From contig OX638330.1 of assembly GCA_951812725.1 (NCBI GenBank), positions 5,683,405 to 5,747,404 of the forward strand: a DNA stretch of 64,000 bases, written 5' to 3'. Position 1 is the first letter of the stretch; each line of letters begins with the position of its first letter. Of the stretch, positions 15,557-24,730 are shown one piece after another. This DNA is from an uncultured Caldilineaceae bacterium (GTDB lineage Bacteria; Chloroflexota; Anaerolineae; Caldilineales; Caldilineaceae). A program made the position numbers and the translations under genes. The notes under the pieces were generated by a model that worked only from the letters and a program-made list of their open reading frames with translations, was not told the DNA's origin and made no database searches.

Positions 15557-18121
15557 TTACTCCCCGTTCCCATGTCCGTGCACCGGCGTATGATTGTGAT
15601 AGACGCCGTGCGCGTGCATCCGCTGATGCAATCGGTTGTGCGCCGCTTCCAGCACCGCCCGCATCTCCCGAAAACGCTGCGCATTCGGCCGCGGCGCGAT
15701 CGTGTCCACATAGGCCATCGCGCCCTCGATCTGCTCCAGCACCGCCGAAGCGTCCGCCTCGTTGAACAGCGGGCTGTCCCCCACCAACGTCTGCACCGCG
15801 CTCGTATGCGCTGCGATCTCGCCCTCCGCGCCGGTATAACTGCCCCGCACCCGCAGCGCGATCCACGAGGAACCCGTAACCGCAACCTGCACACTGCCCG
15901 ACGCGCTGTATTCGCCTTGTACGTCTACCTGGTCGACCACCAGCCCACCCTGGATCACCTCCACTTGCTCGATCGGTATCAGCACCGACTCGACCCGCCA
16001 GTCGACGCCCACACTCCCGCCGCCAACCGGCAACTGCACCTGCCCACCCGGCGCCACGCCCTCAACCGTCAACGCCGCCAGCGGACCGATCGTCATGAAA
16101 GTGTTGCCCGCCTGCACCGCCTCCATCCAGTTCTCGTACGTGAACTCCCGCTCGCCCAGATGGGCATAAGTACGCACGCCGCCCAGTTGCGACGAAGCCG
16201 CCATCTTGTCCGAGCCGCCCACGATCGGCAGCTGATACCCAAGATTGAGATAACGGTACCAGTCCGCGATGCCGTAGGGGTTCAACTCCCGTTCGCAGGG
16301 GTTGAATGTCATCATCTCAATCGCATGGATCAGGCCCAGAACGATGTCCGCCGCCCGCTCCAGTTGCGGGTTCGGCGCGTGCGGCATCACCACCAGCCCG
16401 CCCTGGTCGATGCAGCGCTGCGCCCACTCGGCCATCACCACCTCCTGCGGATCACCCAGCGCCGACTCCGACGGGCCCCCGCTGCAAAGTGGATGGATCA
16501 TCTTGCCGTTGTAGCCCAGCAGCGAAATGTGACCGAGGATCTGCATGCGGTTCTCAGTTCCCACCCGCACCAGAAACTCGCCGTCGCCGCCGAACTCGCG
16601 CGCCCCCAACGTTGTCCTGCCGTCAAAGTCGCTGACATTGCTGAACATCTCGCCCCACTGGCTGGCCAGCAGATTCACAACATGCACGTCCTCGGCCTGA
16701 CCCTCCAGCAGCGCCGTCGAAGGGCTCAAAAAATGAACATGCGTATCCGCAGTCACCCAGCCCTTTTCCCGCCACGGCAGCACCCGTTCCAACTCGAAGA
16801 CCACTTCTTCTGTGTCGGCCGCAATCGTCACCTGTTTGCGAATCGGCGCCGTCTCATAACCCTTGGTGATCTCCACGAACACCTCGCCCAACGGCATATC
16901 CACCTCGCAATGGCCGTCTATGTAGCAATACTGGTTGCGACCGTTCACGAACTCGCCGTAGTTGTCCTCAAACCAGTGCGGATTCACCTTGCGATGGCGG
17001 CCGCGCGGCGGCAGATACTCGCCATGCTCCCCGTGCAAATGAATCCGCACCGGCACCAGGTTGTTGGTCCCCTTCTGCACCACCCGCACGTCGACCAGCC
17101 GGTGCGCCGGCGCCACCCCGACGATAGTGTCCCCGGGTTGGCCGTCCTCAAGTTGCGACAGGTCATAGACGATCGGCTCGTCACTGTCGACGCCGACATG
17201 CAGCCACGCCTGCGGATGCGCGCTGTATTCAACGATCAGATCCCGCTGCGATACCGCCGGCTGCACGTTCGCTTCCTCACCCAGCCAGCGCCCGCCGTCA
17301 TAATCAAACGCCGCGCGCGCGGAGATGACATAGCCCAGGTCGATAGCCAGGTCCTCGTACTCGTCAATCGCGTTGAACTCGACACCCTCCGGCAACGTCA
17401 GCCGCAGCTTGCGGCGCACGCCCGGGCGCAGCGGATGCTCCTCCACGTTCGTCAGGCTGATCGCGTAGATAGTCGATCCCTCGTTGCGCGGCTGCAAAAC
17501 CAGGCGGCGGATCGGCTTGTCGGGATGCGGGTTCTCCAACGCGTACAGCCACATCTTCTCTTCCATCTGTTCGCGCCCGGAGCTGGTGCGCGTTTCGCCG
17601 CGGCCGTAGTCATTGACTGGAACCCGCCCCAACTGGGTCTCCTCCGTCGCCGAATTGAAGACCGTAGCCTTCATCGCCGGCACCGTTTCGAAGGGGCTGC
17701 CCCCCCATACAACCCGGCTCTGCTGGATGCCAAATCGACGCCGTATCGGCGTTTCATGGCGGCTGCCGTCCTCGTATTCAAAGACATAGGAAGAGACGTG
17801 GTCGCCCAGTTCGTTTCCGTCCTGTGCGAAGTCCGCGAAACCGTCGAGGTAGTTGGTGACGCGGTCCGCCACCGCGTGCAGGAAGACAATGTAGGTGGCC
17901 AGTCCTTCCCCAAGCTCTACAGTCACAGGTTCCGCGTCCAGCAGGATTACGGCAGGGCCTTCGAACCCACCGAGCAAAAAGGGGATTCCGTTGAAGGAAG
18001 TGGCGCCCGTCCTGTCTTCAACCAATGAGGGCACGCGCAGTTGTTCAGGAAGCCCGGCGCGTTCAGCATTAAAGAAATTCGACAGATCAACGGTCGTGAA
18101 ATGTGGGGAGACTGGATTCAT
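15557..18121 (-). CDS. CehA/McbA-like metallohydrolase (PHP-related), long form
   Basis: This 854-residue protein has a long beta-rich N-terminal part (about residues 1-445) and a metallohydrolase domain. The domain starts at WVTADTHVHF near residue 455, a D-x-H-x-H metal-binding motif, followed by conserved acidic and His residues (MPHAPNPQ, NPYGIADWYRY). This matches CehA/McbA family proteins, which hydrolyse esters or amides such as carbaryl, though most members are uncharacterised. No signal peptide is clear. The start at 18121 was chosen because GGAGAG lies just upstream. It is followed closely by the alpha/beta-hydrolase gene and preceded by another hydrolase, suggesting a degradation cluster. 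Confidence 0.85.
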   Translation of the reverse strand: MNPVSPHFTTVDLSNFFNAERAGLPEQLRVPSLVEDRTGATSFNGIPFLLGGFEGPAVILLDAEPVTVELGEGLATYIVFLHAVADRVTNYLDGFADFAQDGNELGDHVSSYVFEYEDGSRHETPIRRRFGIQQSRVVWGGSPFETVPAMKATVFNSATEETQLGRVPVNDYGRGETRTSSGREQMEEKMWLYALENPHPDKPIRRLVLQPRNEGSTIYAISLTNVEEHPLRPGVRRKLRLTLPEGVEFNAIDEYEDLAIDLGYVISARAAFDYDGGRWLGEEANVQPAVSQRDLIVEYSAHPQAWLHVGVDSDEPIVYDLSQLEDGQPGDTIVGVAPAHRLVDVRVVQKGTNNLVPVRIHLHGEHGEYLPPRGRHRKVNPHWFEDNYGEFVNGRNQYCYIDGHCEVDMPLGEVFVEITKGYETAPIRKQVTIAADTEEVVFELERVLPWREKGWVTADTHVHFLSPSTALLEGQAEDVHVVNLLASQWGEMFSNVSDFDGRTTLGAREFGGDGEFLVRVGTENRMQILGHISLLGYNGKMIHPLCSGGPSESALGDPQEVVMAEWAQRCIDQGGLVVMPHAPNPQLERAADIVLGLIHAIEMMTFNPCERELNPYGIADWYRYLNLGYQLPIVGGSDKMAASSQLGGVRTYAHLGEREFTYENWMEAVQAGNTFMTIGPLAALTVEGVAPGGQVQLPVGGGSVGVDWRVESVLIPIEQVEVIQGGLVVDQVDVQGEYSASGSVQVAVTGSSWIALRVRGSYTGAEGEIAAHTSAVQTLVGDSPLFNEADASAVLEQIEGAMAYVDTIAPRPNAQRFREMRAVLEAAHNRLHQRMHAHGVYHNHTPVHGHGNGE

Positions 18122-18234
18122 GGGACTCTCCATTTCTGGCGCGCTTCGCGGCAATTGATAAGACTGTCTCGTCTGTCTGCTCTTTCCAATCCTCTGCTCT
18201 ATTCGATGTTCTGCTCTAATCGATCAAAACTATG

Positions 18235-19383
18235 TCAGGATACCTCCAGCCAGCGGTCGAACCAGTCGAACGCTTCCGACTGCATCGCAATGTCGAACTT
18301 GTGCTCCCCGCCATAAAATGTGCAGCTGTACCGATCGGACGCGTCCGCCTTCTCATACACCTGGCGCAGCATTACGTCGGCCCGCCGCATCTCCGAGAGC
18401 GTGAACAGCGGGTCCTCCGTATTGTTCTGTACCAATGTCGGCAGCGGCACCCGCATCCCCAGAATGTCAGGGTAGTCCATTTCCGTGGCCAGGTGCGGCA
18501 CGTAGATCATCCACGTATGCGTATGGCTCTTGTTCAGCAGCAAATCCCGCCACGTCGTCATCATGCCGACACAGACCGCGCAGCGCACGCGGTCATCCAG
18601 TCCCGCCAGATATACCGTGCGCAGGCCGCCGCCGGACAACCCGCCGATGCCGACCCGCTCCGCGTCCACATCATCTCGCCCGCACAGCACGTCCAGCGCA
18701 TGCACATCTTCAGCCAGCCACACCCCCGCCCACGTCGTCCCCGCGCTCAGCAGCGACTTCGCCACGATCGACTCGTGGCCGCCCGCCCAGCGGTTGTACG
18801 CGGCGATGTATTCGGGATCGTCCGACTCCCGCTCGTCCATGCCGTCGCGAATCGCCGCTGGCAGGTCCGCGATGCGGACGCGGCGGCTGCCAAATGCGAA
18901 GGCATCCGGCACCAGAACCGCATACCCGCGCTGGGCGAGACGGTTGGCCCACGGCGCACCCCCGTACGCCCGCGCCTGATGGTCCACATTTACTGCATTC
19001 TGTTGTGCGTCCGTCCGCGTGATCTTCTGCCAGCCGTGAAACTTATGACCCCCGTGATCGTGCAACGCCAGCACGCCGGGCAGCGGGCCGCGCGCCCCCG
19101 CCGGTTTCAACAGTACCGCCTCCGTGCGCGGACCATAGGGCAGTTGCCACGAGAGCTCCTCCACCTGCAGACCGTCATACTCGTACTGGCGCTCTGTTCG
19201 GACCTCGGCTGACCCGCCCGTGTCCGGCATCGCCACCCGCTCACGAAATCGCTGGCGCGCCGCCGGCCGCCAGGACGCCGGGTCGATCCAATGCGTGTGC
19301 CGAAATGAGAGAAAATTGGGGCCTTCACCGGCCAGGGTTGCTGCCCACGAGCCGTACGCGCCGAGCATCGAGTGAGAGGTCAT
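18235..19383 (-). CDS. Alpha/beta-hydrolase, dienelactone-hydrolase/acetyl-xylan-esterase-like
   Basis: This 382-residue protein has HDHGGHKFHG, an oxyanion motif, at about residues 108-117. The nucleophile elbow is GLSGGG near 249-254 and a final His lies in YGGEHKFD near 363. The large inserts resemble the DLH-like/acetyl-xylan esterase family (COG1506/COG3458-like). Substrate unknown. The gene start and about 130 bases of its upstream region recur, degraded, at 24.43-24.60 kb. Its promoter is probably near the TATAGT within 19460-19475. Confidence 0.85.
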   Translation of the reverse strand: MTSHSMLGAYGSWAATLAGEGPNFLSFRHTHWIDPASWRPAARQRFRERVAMPDTGGSAEVRTERQYEYDGLQVEELSWQLPYGPRTEAVLLKPAGARGPLPGVLALHDHGGHKFHGWQKITRTDAQQNAVNVDHQARAYGGAPWANRLAQRGYAVLVPDAFAFGSRRVRIADLPAAIRDGMDERESDDPEYIAAYNRWAGGHESIVAKSLLSAGTTWAGVWLAEDVHALDVLCGRDDVDAERVGIGGLSGGGLRTVYLAGLDDRVRCAVCVGMMTTWRDLLLNKSHTHTWMIYVPHLATEMDYPDILGMRVPLPTLVQNNTEDPLFTLSEMRRADVMLRQVYEKADASDRYSCTFYGGEHKFDIAMQSEAFDWFDRWLEVS

Positions 19384-19602
19384 ACCTTTACTTTCCAGAT
19401 GAAATGATCCGACAGGGTATACAGGGTGGTTGCGCGCCCGCTAAACGCGGGCTGCGCTGTTCGAGATACTATAGCAGGAATCGCAAACAGGGAAAAAGCC
19501 TTGCCAGGACGACGCGCCTCCGCTGGCGCAAAAAGAGGGGAACGCAGCAACCGCGCCGTCCCCCCTCCTTCACGCAAACTGTCGCCCCTTAGGAGCCTGT
19601 TC
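19384..19602 (-). promoter_or_regulatory. Upstream region of the DLH-like hydrolase, duplicated at 24.4 kb
   Basis: On the minus strand this stretch holds, in order, an imperfect terminator hairpin for the two-component operon (19535-19567, followed by T's), a TATAGT-like -10 box near 19470, and a GC-rich hairpin (CCCGC...GCGGG, about 19435-19455) before the hydrolase start. Nearly the same order of elements recurs at 24440-24645. Confidence 0.5.
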
Positions 19603-19702
19603 TATAGCAATTCCCATACGAAGCCGGTTCGCCTCGCTTACGCAATAGCGCAAGTTCAAACACCCTGCCGCGGCCAAAAAGTCAACCATGGCCTCCATCG
19701 CG

Positions 19703-20380
19703 TCATAGCAATTCGTCGTCGTCCAGCAGGCCGCTGCGCGCCGCCCAAACACCCATCTCCTGCCTGGACCCTACCCCCAGTTTGCGCCGTATGGCATAGA
19801 TAGCGTTCCGTACCGTCATAGGATTGCTGTTGCCCCGCGCTTCAGCTATCTCCGCGTACGACATCCCGCGGGCGAACATCTTGAGCAGTTCGCGCTCTCG
19901 CGCCGTCAATAAGCTCAGTTCGCTGGGAGGAATCGGGACACCGCCGCCTCCGCTTAATCCAGTGACCAGTTTCCTTGCCGCCTCTCCCTGCACCCGAAAC
20001 TCACCGCCGGCAACCTCCCGCACCGTCGACAGCAGCATCTCCTTCCCGGAAAACTTCTGTAGGTATCCCGTCGCTCCGGCATTTACCGCCTGCACGATAG
20101 CACCGTGTCTGTTGGACGCTGTCAGCATCAGGACCCGCGTCTCTGGCAAGGCCGCCGCGATTTCCCGACACGCTTCGATGCCGTCCTTTACCGGCATCAG
20201 AATGTCCATGATTACCACGTCAGGCTCCAGTTCCCGGACCTTGTTCACCGCCTCTTCACCGTCCCCAGCCTGGCCGACGACCTCAAAGTCGCCCGACTGC
20301 TCCAGCACCTCCGCAATCCCCTCCCGAACGATGGCGTGGTCGTCAACTATCATCACTTTGATTCTGGTCTCCGATGACAC
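19703..20380 (-). CDS. NarL/LuxR-type response regulator
   Basis: This 225-residue regulator has a receiver domain (residues 5-125) with acidic pocket Asp13/Asp14, phospho-acceptor Asp59 in VVIMDILMP and a conserved Lys near 111. The C-terminal domain (about 155-225) starts with LTARERELLKMFARGMSYAEIAEARG, the LuxR-type helix-turn-helix. Recognition-helix region SNPMTVRNAIYAIRRKLG departs somewhat from the usual TVK-x-HV pattern. The start is GTG at 20380, behind AAGGAGG that overlaps the stop codon of the upstream kinase, so the two are translationally coupled and surely form a pair. Targets are unknown. Confidence 0.93.
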   Translation of the reverse strand: MSSETRIKVMIVDDHAIVREGIAEVLEQSGDFEVVGQAGDGEEAVNKVRELEPDVVIMDILMPVKDGIEACREIAAALPETRVLMLTASNRHGAIVQAVNAGATGYLQKFSGKEMLLSTVREVAGGEFRVQGEAARKLVTGLSGGGGVPIPPSELSLLTARERELLKMFARGMSYAEIAEARGNSNPMTVRNAIYAIRRKLGVGSRQEMGVWAARSGLLDDDELL

Positions 20381-20392
20381 CAGCCGGCCTCC

Positions 20393-21649
20393 TTAACCCT
20401 GCGCATTGGGCACGGTGCAACAGACCGTCGTACCGTTGCCGTTGGATACAACCTCCAGACTACCGCCCATGCGCTCTGCGTCAGCCCGCATGTTCCTGAA
20501 GCCGTGGCCGCGCACAGCGTAGTTATCGGGAAGCCCGATCCCGTCGTCAGACACCGACATACGTAGAATGTCCACCTCGAACGCCAGGGAGATCGTGACA
20601 CATTCAGCCTCCGAATGGCGAAAGGCATTGGTCAGCGCATTGTGGGCGATGGAGAACAGCAGGCTGCGCGTTATCGTGGACAGCTGCGGTTCGACTCCAT
20701 GAAGCTCCAGTTCCGCCGGAATCGATGTGATGACCGTAAAGGTGTCGGCGTGCGCCGCCAGGACTTCGCTCAGCGTACTTCCGCTGAATATCTGCCCGCC
20801 GTCTATCGGGTGCCTGAGCGTCCACATCGTCGACCTGGTCAAGGCCCACATTGCCCCCAGCTTGCCAATCAATTCGGGGTTGGATCTGTCCACCTTCTCA
20901 ATGGCGTCCTCAAGGCCCAACCCCAAGGTGTAGGCCGATTGTGCGGTCGTGTCGTGTATGGTCTGTGACATCTCGATCCGCTGCCGCTGTAGCTCCCGCT
21001 CCCGCGCCACCGCCTCCAGCCTCCTGATCCTTTCCGATCTGGCGACCAGACTGACCGCGGCCACGACTGCGTACATGATGACGATCCTGGCAATCAACTG
21101 CTTATCGTCTCTGGCTTCGAGATCGAGTCCTTCCCCGACCGTCAGGCTCACGATCGTGTAGATGACGGCCACCAATGTCACCCACCCGAAACTCAGCCGG
21201 AACGAACTGAAGAACACTGCGAACCAGGCCAGAGTGGGGTAATACAGCAGATAGAAGAAGACTTGGCTAAACCCGCCGCCGACCACCATCGCTACCGTTA
21301 TCAGGACAAAGTCCAAAGAGCTGAAAACCAGCATCCACTTCAAAGTCACATCGCGGCCCGAACGGACGCGGTAGTGTATGAAACCGTTGGACCCTACCAA
21401 AACAATCAAGCACAGTATGTAACCCGTATACCTGGAGCTGAATGCCGGTCGGTAGACCAACAGGAATACACAGGCGGCACAAATGAACCACCGTACCCAA
21501 ACCGCTCTCGTCGCTAGGTAACGCAGTTCATCTGGACCGACTTCCCTGAATCCTTCCCACAGGCCTGCAAGGACATCGGCCGCTGTGGAAGGAAGTGCCA
21601 AAAGCCAAGCTCCGAAATCTCGACCTTCCCCGCGCTGTTGTTGAGTCAT
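20393..21649 (-). CDS. Membrane sensor histidine kinase, HisKA_3/NarX class
   Basis: This 418-residue kinase has five to six hydrophobic segments in residues 48-205 with no large periplasmic sensor, so it probably senses the membrane or an internal signal. The phospho-acceptor His232 lies in SQTIHDTTAQ, the H-D/E pattern of the NarL-partner kinases. The ATPase part has N-A-L-T-N-A-F-R-H-S (N box, about 332) and SVSDDGIGLP with GHGFRNM (G boxes). It lies 12 bases upstream of its response regulator. Length and order are typical; the stimulus is unknown. Confidence 0.93.
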   Translation of the reverse strand: MTQQQRGEGRDFGAWLLALPSTAADVLAGLWEGFREVGPDELRYLATRAVWVRWFICAACVFLLVYRPAFSSRYTGYILCLIVLVGSNGFIHYRVRSGRDVTLKWMLVFSSLDFVLITVAMVVGGGFSQVFFYLLYYPTLAWFAVFFSSFRLSFGWVTLVAVIYTIVSLTVGEGLDLEARDDKQLIARIVIMYAVVAAVSLVARSERIRRLEAVARERELQRQRIEMSQTIHDTTAQSAYTLGLGLEDAIEKVDRSNPELIGKLGAMWALTRSTMWTLRHPIDGGQIFSGSTLSEVLAAHADTFTVITSIPAELELHGVEPQLSTITRSLLFSIAHNALTNAFRHSEAECVTISLAFEVDILRMSVSDDGIGLPDNYAVRGHGFRNMRADAERMGGSLEVVSNGNGTTVCCTVPNAQG

Positions 21650-22176
21650 GACGAAACTCTCAATCTATCGTGCTGCTGCCTGCTCGCCCTTGAAATTCAC
21701 GAAGCCCGCCAATCTGCGCGCGCCACATCCCTTTGCGCTAACATTTCCCGCTGCCACTCTACCCCGTTCGCAGTAAGCGTCAAAACCGGAAAATACCACT
21801 GAGCGCTTCGTACACGATCCCCGCCCCACAGTTGAACAGCACTGCAAAAATGTTGACAGGCTGAGCCATTTAGGACAAAACTACCGCCAAAATGTTCAAA
21901 AGTCATGACATATGCCAATTATTGATATGCCTTTTGACATATATCACTTGTACCAAATATAATTACTCCCACTCCCGGAAAATGCACAGCGTTGGTGCGA
22001 TCTCCTGACAACGACAGTCCTATTATCATCATCGGCGGCCGCAAATGCGGCAACCGGCGCGCTGGAACATGTTCCAGGGTATATCGTCGCATTCCGACTT
22101 GAAATCCGTTATCGACAAACCCTACATCTTCTCAGTGGACGAGGACGACGTGGTGACGTAACCGGCAAGGTAAACC
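21650..22176. other. Region with a strong promoter and a coding relic
   Basis: There is no intact gene. It contains a perfect-box promoter at 21934-21963 and short direct repeats before it (AAAATGTT at about 21846 and 21890; ATATGCC twice near 21910-21930), which could be operator sites. At about 22020-22160 there is a short stretch that reads like decayed coding sequence ending at 22161, just before the small ribbon-helix-helix gene. Confidence 0.5.
21934..21963 (+). promoter_or_regulatory. Sigma70 promoter with consensus boxes
   Basis: TTGACA (21934-21939) and TATAAT (21958-21963) are both exact consensus, with an 18-base spacer. The surrounding sequence is distinctly AT-rich. It points to the small gene at 22177, whose leader would be about 200 bases long. 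Confidence 0.8.
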
Positions 22177-22374
22177 ATGAACACAAAGAGGAATGTGACG
22201 ATCGATCTGCCGAACGCTGTATACCGCCGCCTCTCGCGTTCGGCTGCGCGCAACGGGTGGACGCTGACAAAAGAGATCGAACACCTGATCCTGAAACAGT
22301 TCGATCGCGACTATTCACAAGCGGAATTTGACAAACTGGTGCGGGAAATTATGCAAGACCGCGAGAGAGACTAA
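22177..22374 (+). CDS. Small ribbon-helix-helix protein, orphan antitoxin-like
   Basis: This 65-residue basic protein starts NVTIDLPNAVYRRLSRSA, a beta-strand followed by two helices, as in the Arc/MetJ/CopG ribbon-helix-helix fold. A charged tail, suited to toxin binding in ParD/VapB-type antitoxins, follows. A ribosome site AAGG precedes the ATG. No toxin gene follows; the next several hundred bases hold decayed sequence and repeats. It is thus probably an orphan antitoxin or a stand-alone regulator driven by the strong promoter upstream. Confidence 0.75.
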   Translation: MNTKRNVTIDLPNAVYRRLSRSAARNGWTLTKEIEHLILKQFDRDYSQAEFDKLVREIMQDRERD

Positions 22375-22925
22375 CTGTCCCACCCAGCCCCCTTCTCGCG
22401 CTAGCGTCTGCATTCGTCCTGTTCGACGAGACTGCCGCCCAGGACGCTGAATTCACTTCGTGTTACAAGGAATGGGTTCCCCTTCAGTGAGGCGATTCAA
22501 GCTGGGCTGAAAGAGGCAGCAAACGACCCGAACAACGTCAACTCCGTCATTCTTGACACGAAGGTTTGCACACCGGCAAATCCACTGGTCGCCAAAGACG
22601 CTGTCAGCACCTTCACATCTCCCGAATCCTGCACCACCCTGTCCCCCCGGGCACGACCTGCTTCATCTTGCTTGAATTAACCGATCTCAATGCCAAAGAC
22701 TACACTGGGTTACAGTGTACCGCCTCGAGCGTAGAACGGAATGCGTCCCGGTTTGGCAAGAGCATGCACACAGGGAAAAAGGAGGCAGTGGCGATGCGGC
22801 CAGGGATTGTTCACAATCTGTTGACGCCGGTTTCAAAGAAGGCGCTGCTGACCTGGGAACGTCTGGAGTCAGGAATCAGCTCTGACCTGACCTCCAGTGA
22901 AATTAGGGCAAATCCGTACGATTTC

Positions 22926-23072
22926 GTAACTACTCAGCCACAACTGATTTGCGAACCTGAATGAGGCGAGTGAAGGTGTTTACTCTCTCCTTATTCTCTG
23001 TTTTTTGGGCGGTCGGGCCTTCGGCCCTCCCTTGTACAGGGGCTGCGCCCCCGCAGCGCCCCCCTCCAAAAA
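22926..23072. mobile_element. MITE fragment, left end only
   Basis: It begins with the best-preserved left terminal repeat, GTAACTACTCAGCCAC, and follows the common element through the GGGCGGTCGG core and the CCCCGCAGCGCCCCCC segment. Similarity then stops. No right inverted repeat or target duplication is found, so the right part has been deleted or replaced. Confidence 0.8.
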
Positions 23073-23258
23073 CTCTTCCCGCCGCCGCTGCACTAGTCTT
23101 CAGCCATTATCCCCTGCTCCCTCGCAAAGTCCTCCACCAGCACTCGTCTATTCGTCAGCCATCCTGAAAATCCCGAAAAACCCTGCTTCAGACAACGTCC
23201 ACCCAAAAAATCTGGGACAGCCCCCTTGCACGACGCGCCTCCGCTGATACAAGAAAAG

Positions 23259-23280
23259 AGGGGGACCGCGCAGTCCCCCT
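23259..23280 (-). terminator. Rho-independent terminator of the VOC gene
   Basis: An 8-bp GC-rich stem, AGGGGGAC with GTCCCCCT, closes a 6-base loop and is followed on the minus strand by CTCTTTTCTT. It lies about 85 bases downstream of the VOC gene. Confidence 0.75.
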
Positions 23281-23362
23281 CCCTTTACGCAAAACCTCTC
23301 CCAAACCAGGACGCCCCACTTACGCAATTCAACTGAACGCAGCGTCCCTTCTCACAAATCCC

Positions 23363-24160
23363 CTAGTACCCTGGCGGCGCATCAACCGGCCCGTCAAACT
23401 GCATCGACGTGAAGACCCCGCCCTGCGGATCCTGGATGACCGCGAAGCGGCCAACCGTGCCCGTATCGGTCGGCGGAACAAGAATTGCGCCGCCCAGCTC
23501 CTTTGCTCTGGCCGTAGTCGCCTCTATATCCTCCGACATGAAGTAGACCCCCCAATGGGGCTGCATCTCACCCCACGAGGCGTCCAACTTCAACATGCCG
23601 GCTTGCATACGCTCGCCCAGCTTGAAAAGATGATACCCGTTCGGATCCTGGTCGTGGCCCCAGCCGAAAACCGTCCCATAGAAACTGCGCGCGCTGTCGA
23701 CGTCTTTCGTCTGCAGTTCATTCCAGACAAGCGCGTTGGGCATGTTGACCAGCTGGGCGCCAATATGCTCCTTCGGCTGCCACAGACCGACCATCGCCCC
23801 AGTCGGGTCCGCGATAATTATCATTCGTCCTGAATCCATGACATCCATCGCCGGCATTGCCACCGCTCCACCGGCCGCAACTGCCTTTTCGGCCACGGCA
23901 TCGACATCGTCGTGCTTGATGTAAGACGACCAGATCGGCGGAATGCCCTGATCCATCATCTCTTGCGGCAAATTGCTCAGGCCGGCCACGTTGTACCCGT
24001 TGATCTGGCACAGCGAGTAGTGCGTGCCCATCGGCGTCGGGATATCAAAGTACTCCCACCCAAAAAGACCGCTGAAAAACTCCTTGGCCGCGGCCGGGTC
24101 AGTTGTTGCCAGGTCCACCCAACAGAACATGTTGTCCGGATAGCGCTGTACTACCTGCAT
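23363..24160 (-). CDS. VOC (glyoxalase/bleomycin-resistance) family protein, two domains
   Basis: This 265-residue protein has two tandem vicinal-oxygen-chelate domains, at about residues 8-127 and 138-258. Each opens with a W-x-(D/E)-L-x-T-x-D-x-x-x-A-x-x-F/Y-(F/Y) pattern (WVDLATTDPAAAKEFF; WNELQTKDVDSARSFY) and ends in D-P-x-G/Q-G. Members coordinate a divalent metal and act as lyases, dioxygenases or binding proteins; the two-domain form resembles proteins often annotated as glyoxalase-like hydroxylases in actinobacteria. The substrate cannot be told. Transcription ends at the hairpin at 23259. A family-2 repeat lies just upstream of the start. Confidence 0.9.
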   Translation of the reverse strand: MQVVQRYPDNMFCWVDLATTDPAAAKEFFSGLFGWEYFDIPTPMGTHYSLCQINGYNVAGLSNLPQEMMDQGIPPIWSSYIKHDDVDAVAEKAVAAGGAVAMPAMDVMDSGRMIIIADPTGAMVGLWQPKEHIGAQLVNMPNALVWNELQTKDVDSARSFYGTVFGWGHDQDPNGYHLFKLGERMQAGMLKLDASWGEMQPHWGVYFMSEDIEATTARAKELGGAILVPPTDTGTVGRFAVIQDPQGGVFTSMQFDGPVDAPPGY

Positions 24161-24181
24161 GAAACTCTCTCCTTTTTGCCC

Positions 24182-24380
24182 AAAATGGGGAACTTTTTCG
24201 TCTGCAAAATGCAGACAGATTTAACCATAGCACATCTAGATCATATGTGCTGAATCGACAACAGTAGCGATCACACTATGGGACGATGTTGACCAGCTGC
24301 ATGTTCCCCGATACGCTCCCCCGGACGCGAAAAAGCCGACCGGTTTCCCGATCGGCTCTGTGTGGTCGCAAATTGGAATC
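24182..24380. repeat. Intergenic repeat family 2, uninterrupted copy
   Basis: About 200 bases match 27864-27885 plus 28180-28375. Shared parts include GGGGAACTTT, CGTCTGCAAAA, CTAGATCATATGTGCTGAATC and the terminator-like hairpin AGCCGA...TCGGCT (24334-24357) preceded by A's. A small hairpin GTCTGC-AAAAT-GCAGAC lies at 24200-24216. Because this copy lacks the MITE found in the other one, it shows the unoccupied target site. Confidence 0.85.
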
Positions 24381-24430
24381 ATGCCTCTTCCAGGTAGTAG
24401 CGGTAGAGCACACCGGCCAGAACGTCGCTC

Positions 24431-24650
24431 ACGAGCCGTAAGCGCCGAGCATCGAGTGAGAGGACATTCCGTCTGTTTCCTGGTGCATGGTGTGACAGGG
24501 TCTTCAGTGTGGTCGCGCGGCCGCGCTAAGCGGTCTGCGCTGTCCGGGATACTATAGAAGGATTGGAAAGAGGGGAAAAGCCGCGCTAACTTGGCGCGTA
24601 ACAGCAGAAGCACAGAAAAGGGACCGCCACAACCGTGCGGTCCCCCTTGC
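24431..24650 (-). repeat. Degraded copy of the 19.36-19.57 kb gene-start region
   Basis: The minus strand carries a start-like ATG followed by a match to the first ten or so codons of the DLH-like hydrolase, then stops matching. Upstream it has a TATAGT box and a GC-rich hairpin, and then a terminator (24620-24644), in the same order as at 19384-19567. No full gene follows, so this is a relic or a recombined regulatory segment. Confidence 0.7.
24620..24644 (-). terminator. Terminator of the beta-propeller gene
   Basis: GGGACCGC (24620-24627) pairs with GCGGTCCC (24637-24644), followed on the minus strand by CTTTTCTG. It lies about 90 bases past the end of the beta-propeller gene. Confidence 0.7.
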
Positions 24651-24730
24651 CACCGCGCCGGAGTTCCGGCAGGACGTGTGGTGGCTTACTCTCGTTTGTC
24701 AGGCGGCGACGCAAAGCGTCCCCAGGGCGC

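Larger units (their letters stand above)
22375..23362. other. Long gene-free region with repeat remnants
   Basis: Roughly 22440-22680 has stretches that look like decayed coding sequence, with the plausible frame switching, but I recognise no family. A left-end fragment of the IS66-like MITE lies at 22926-23072. A terminator for the VOC gene sits at 23259-23280. The sequence around 23230-23285 resembles 19520-19570. Confidence 0.5.

Noticed and set aside
15572..18028. Very long open frame opposite the CehA-like gene
   Set aside because: It is the complementary shadow of a high-GC gene; the product is Arg/His-rich with no domain.
24236..24613. 125-codon open frame upstream of the VOC gene
   Set aside because: It crosses the family-2 repeat and the copied gene-start region and has no recognisable product.
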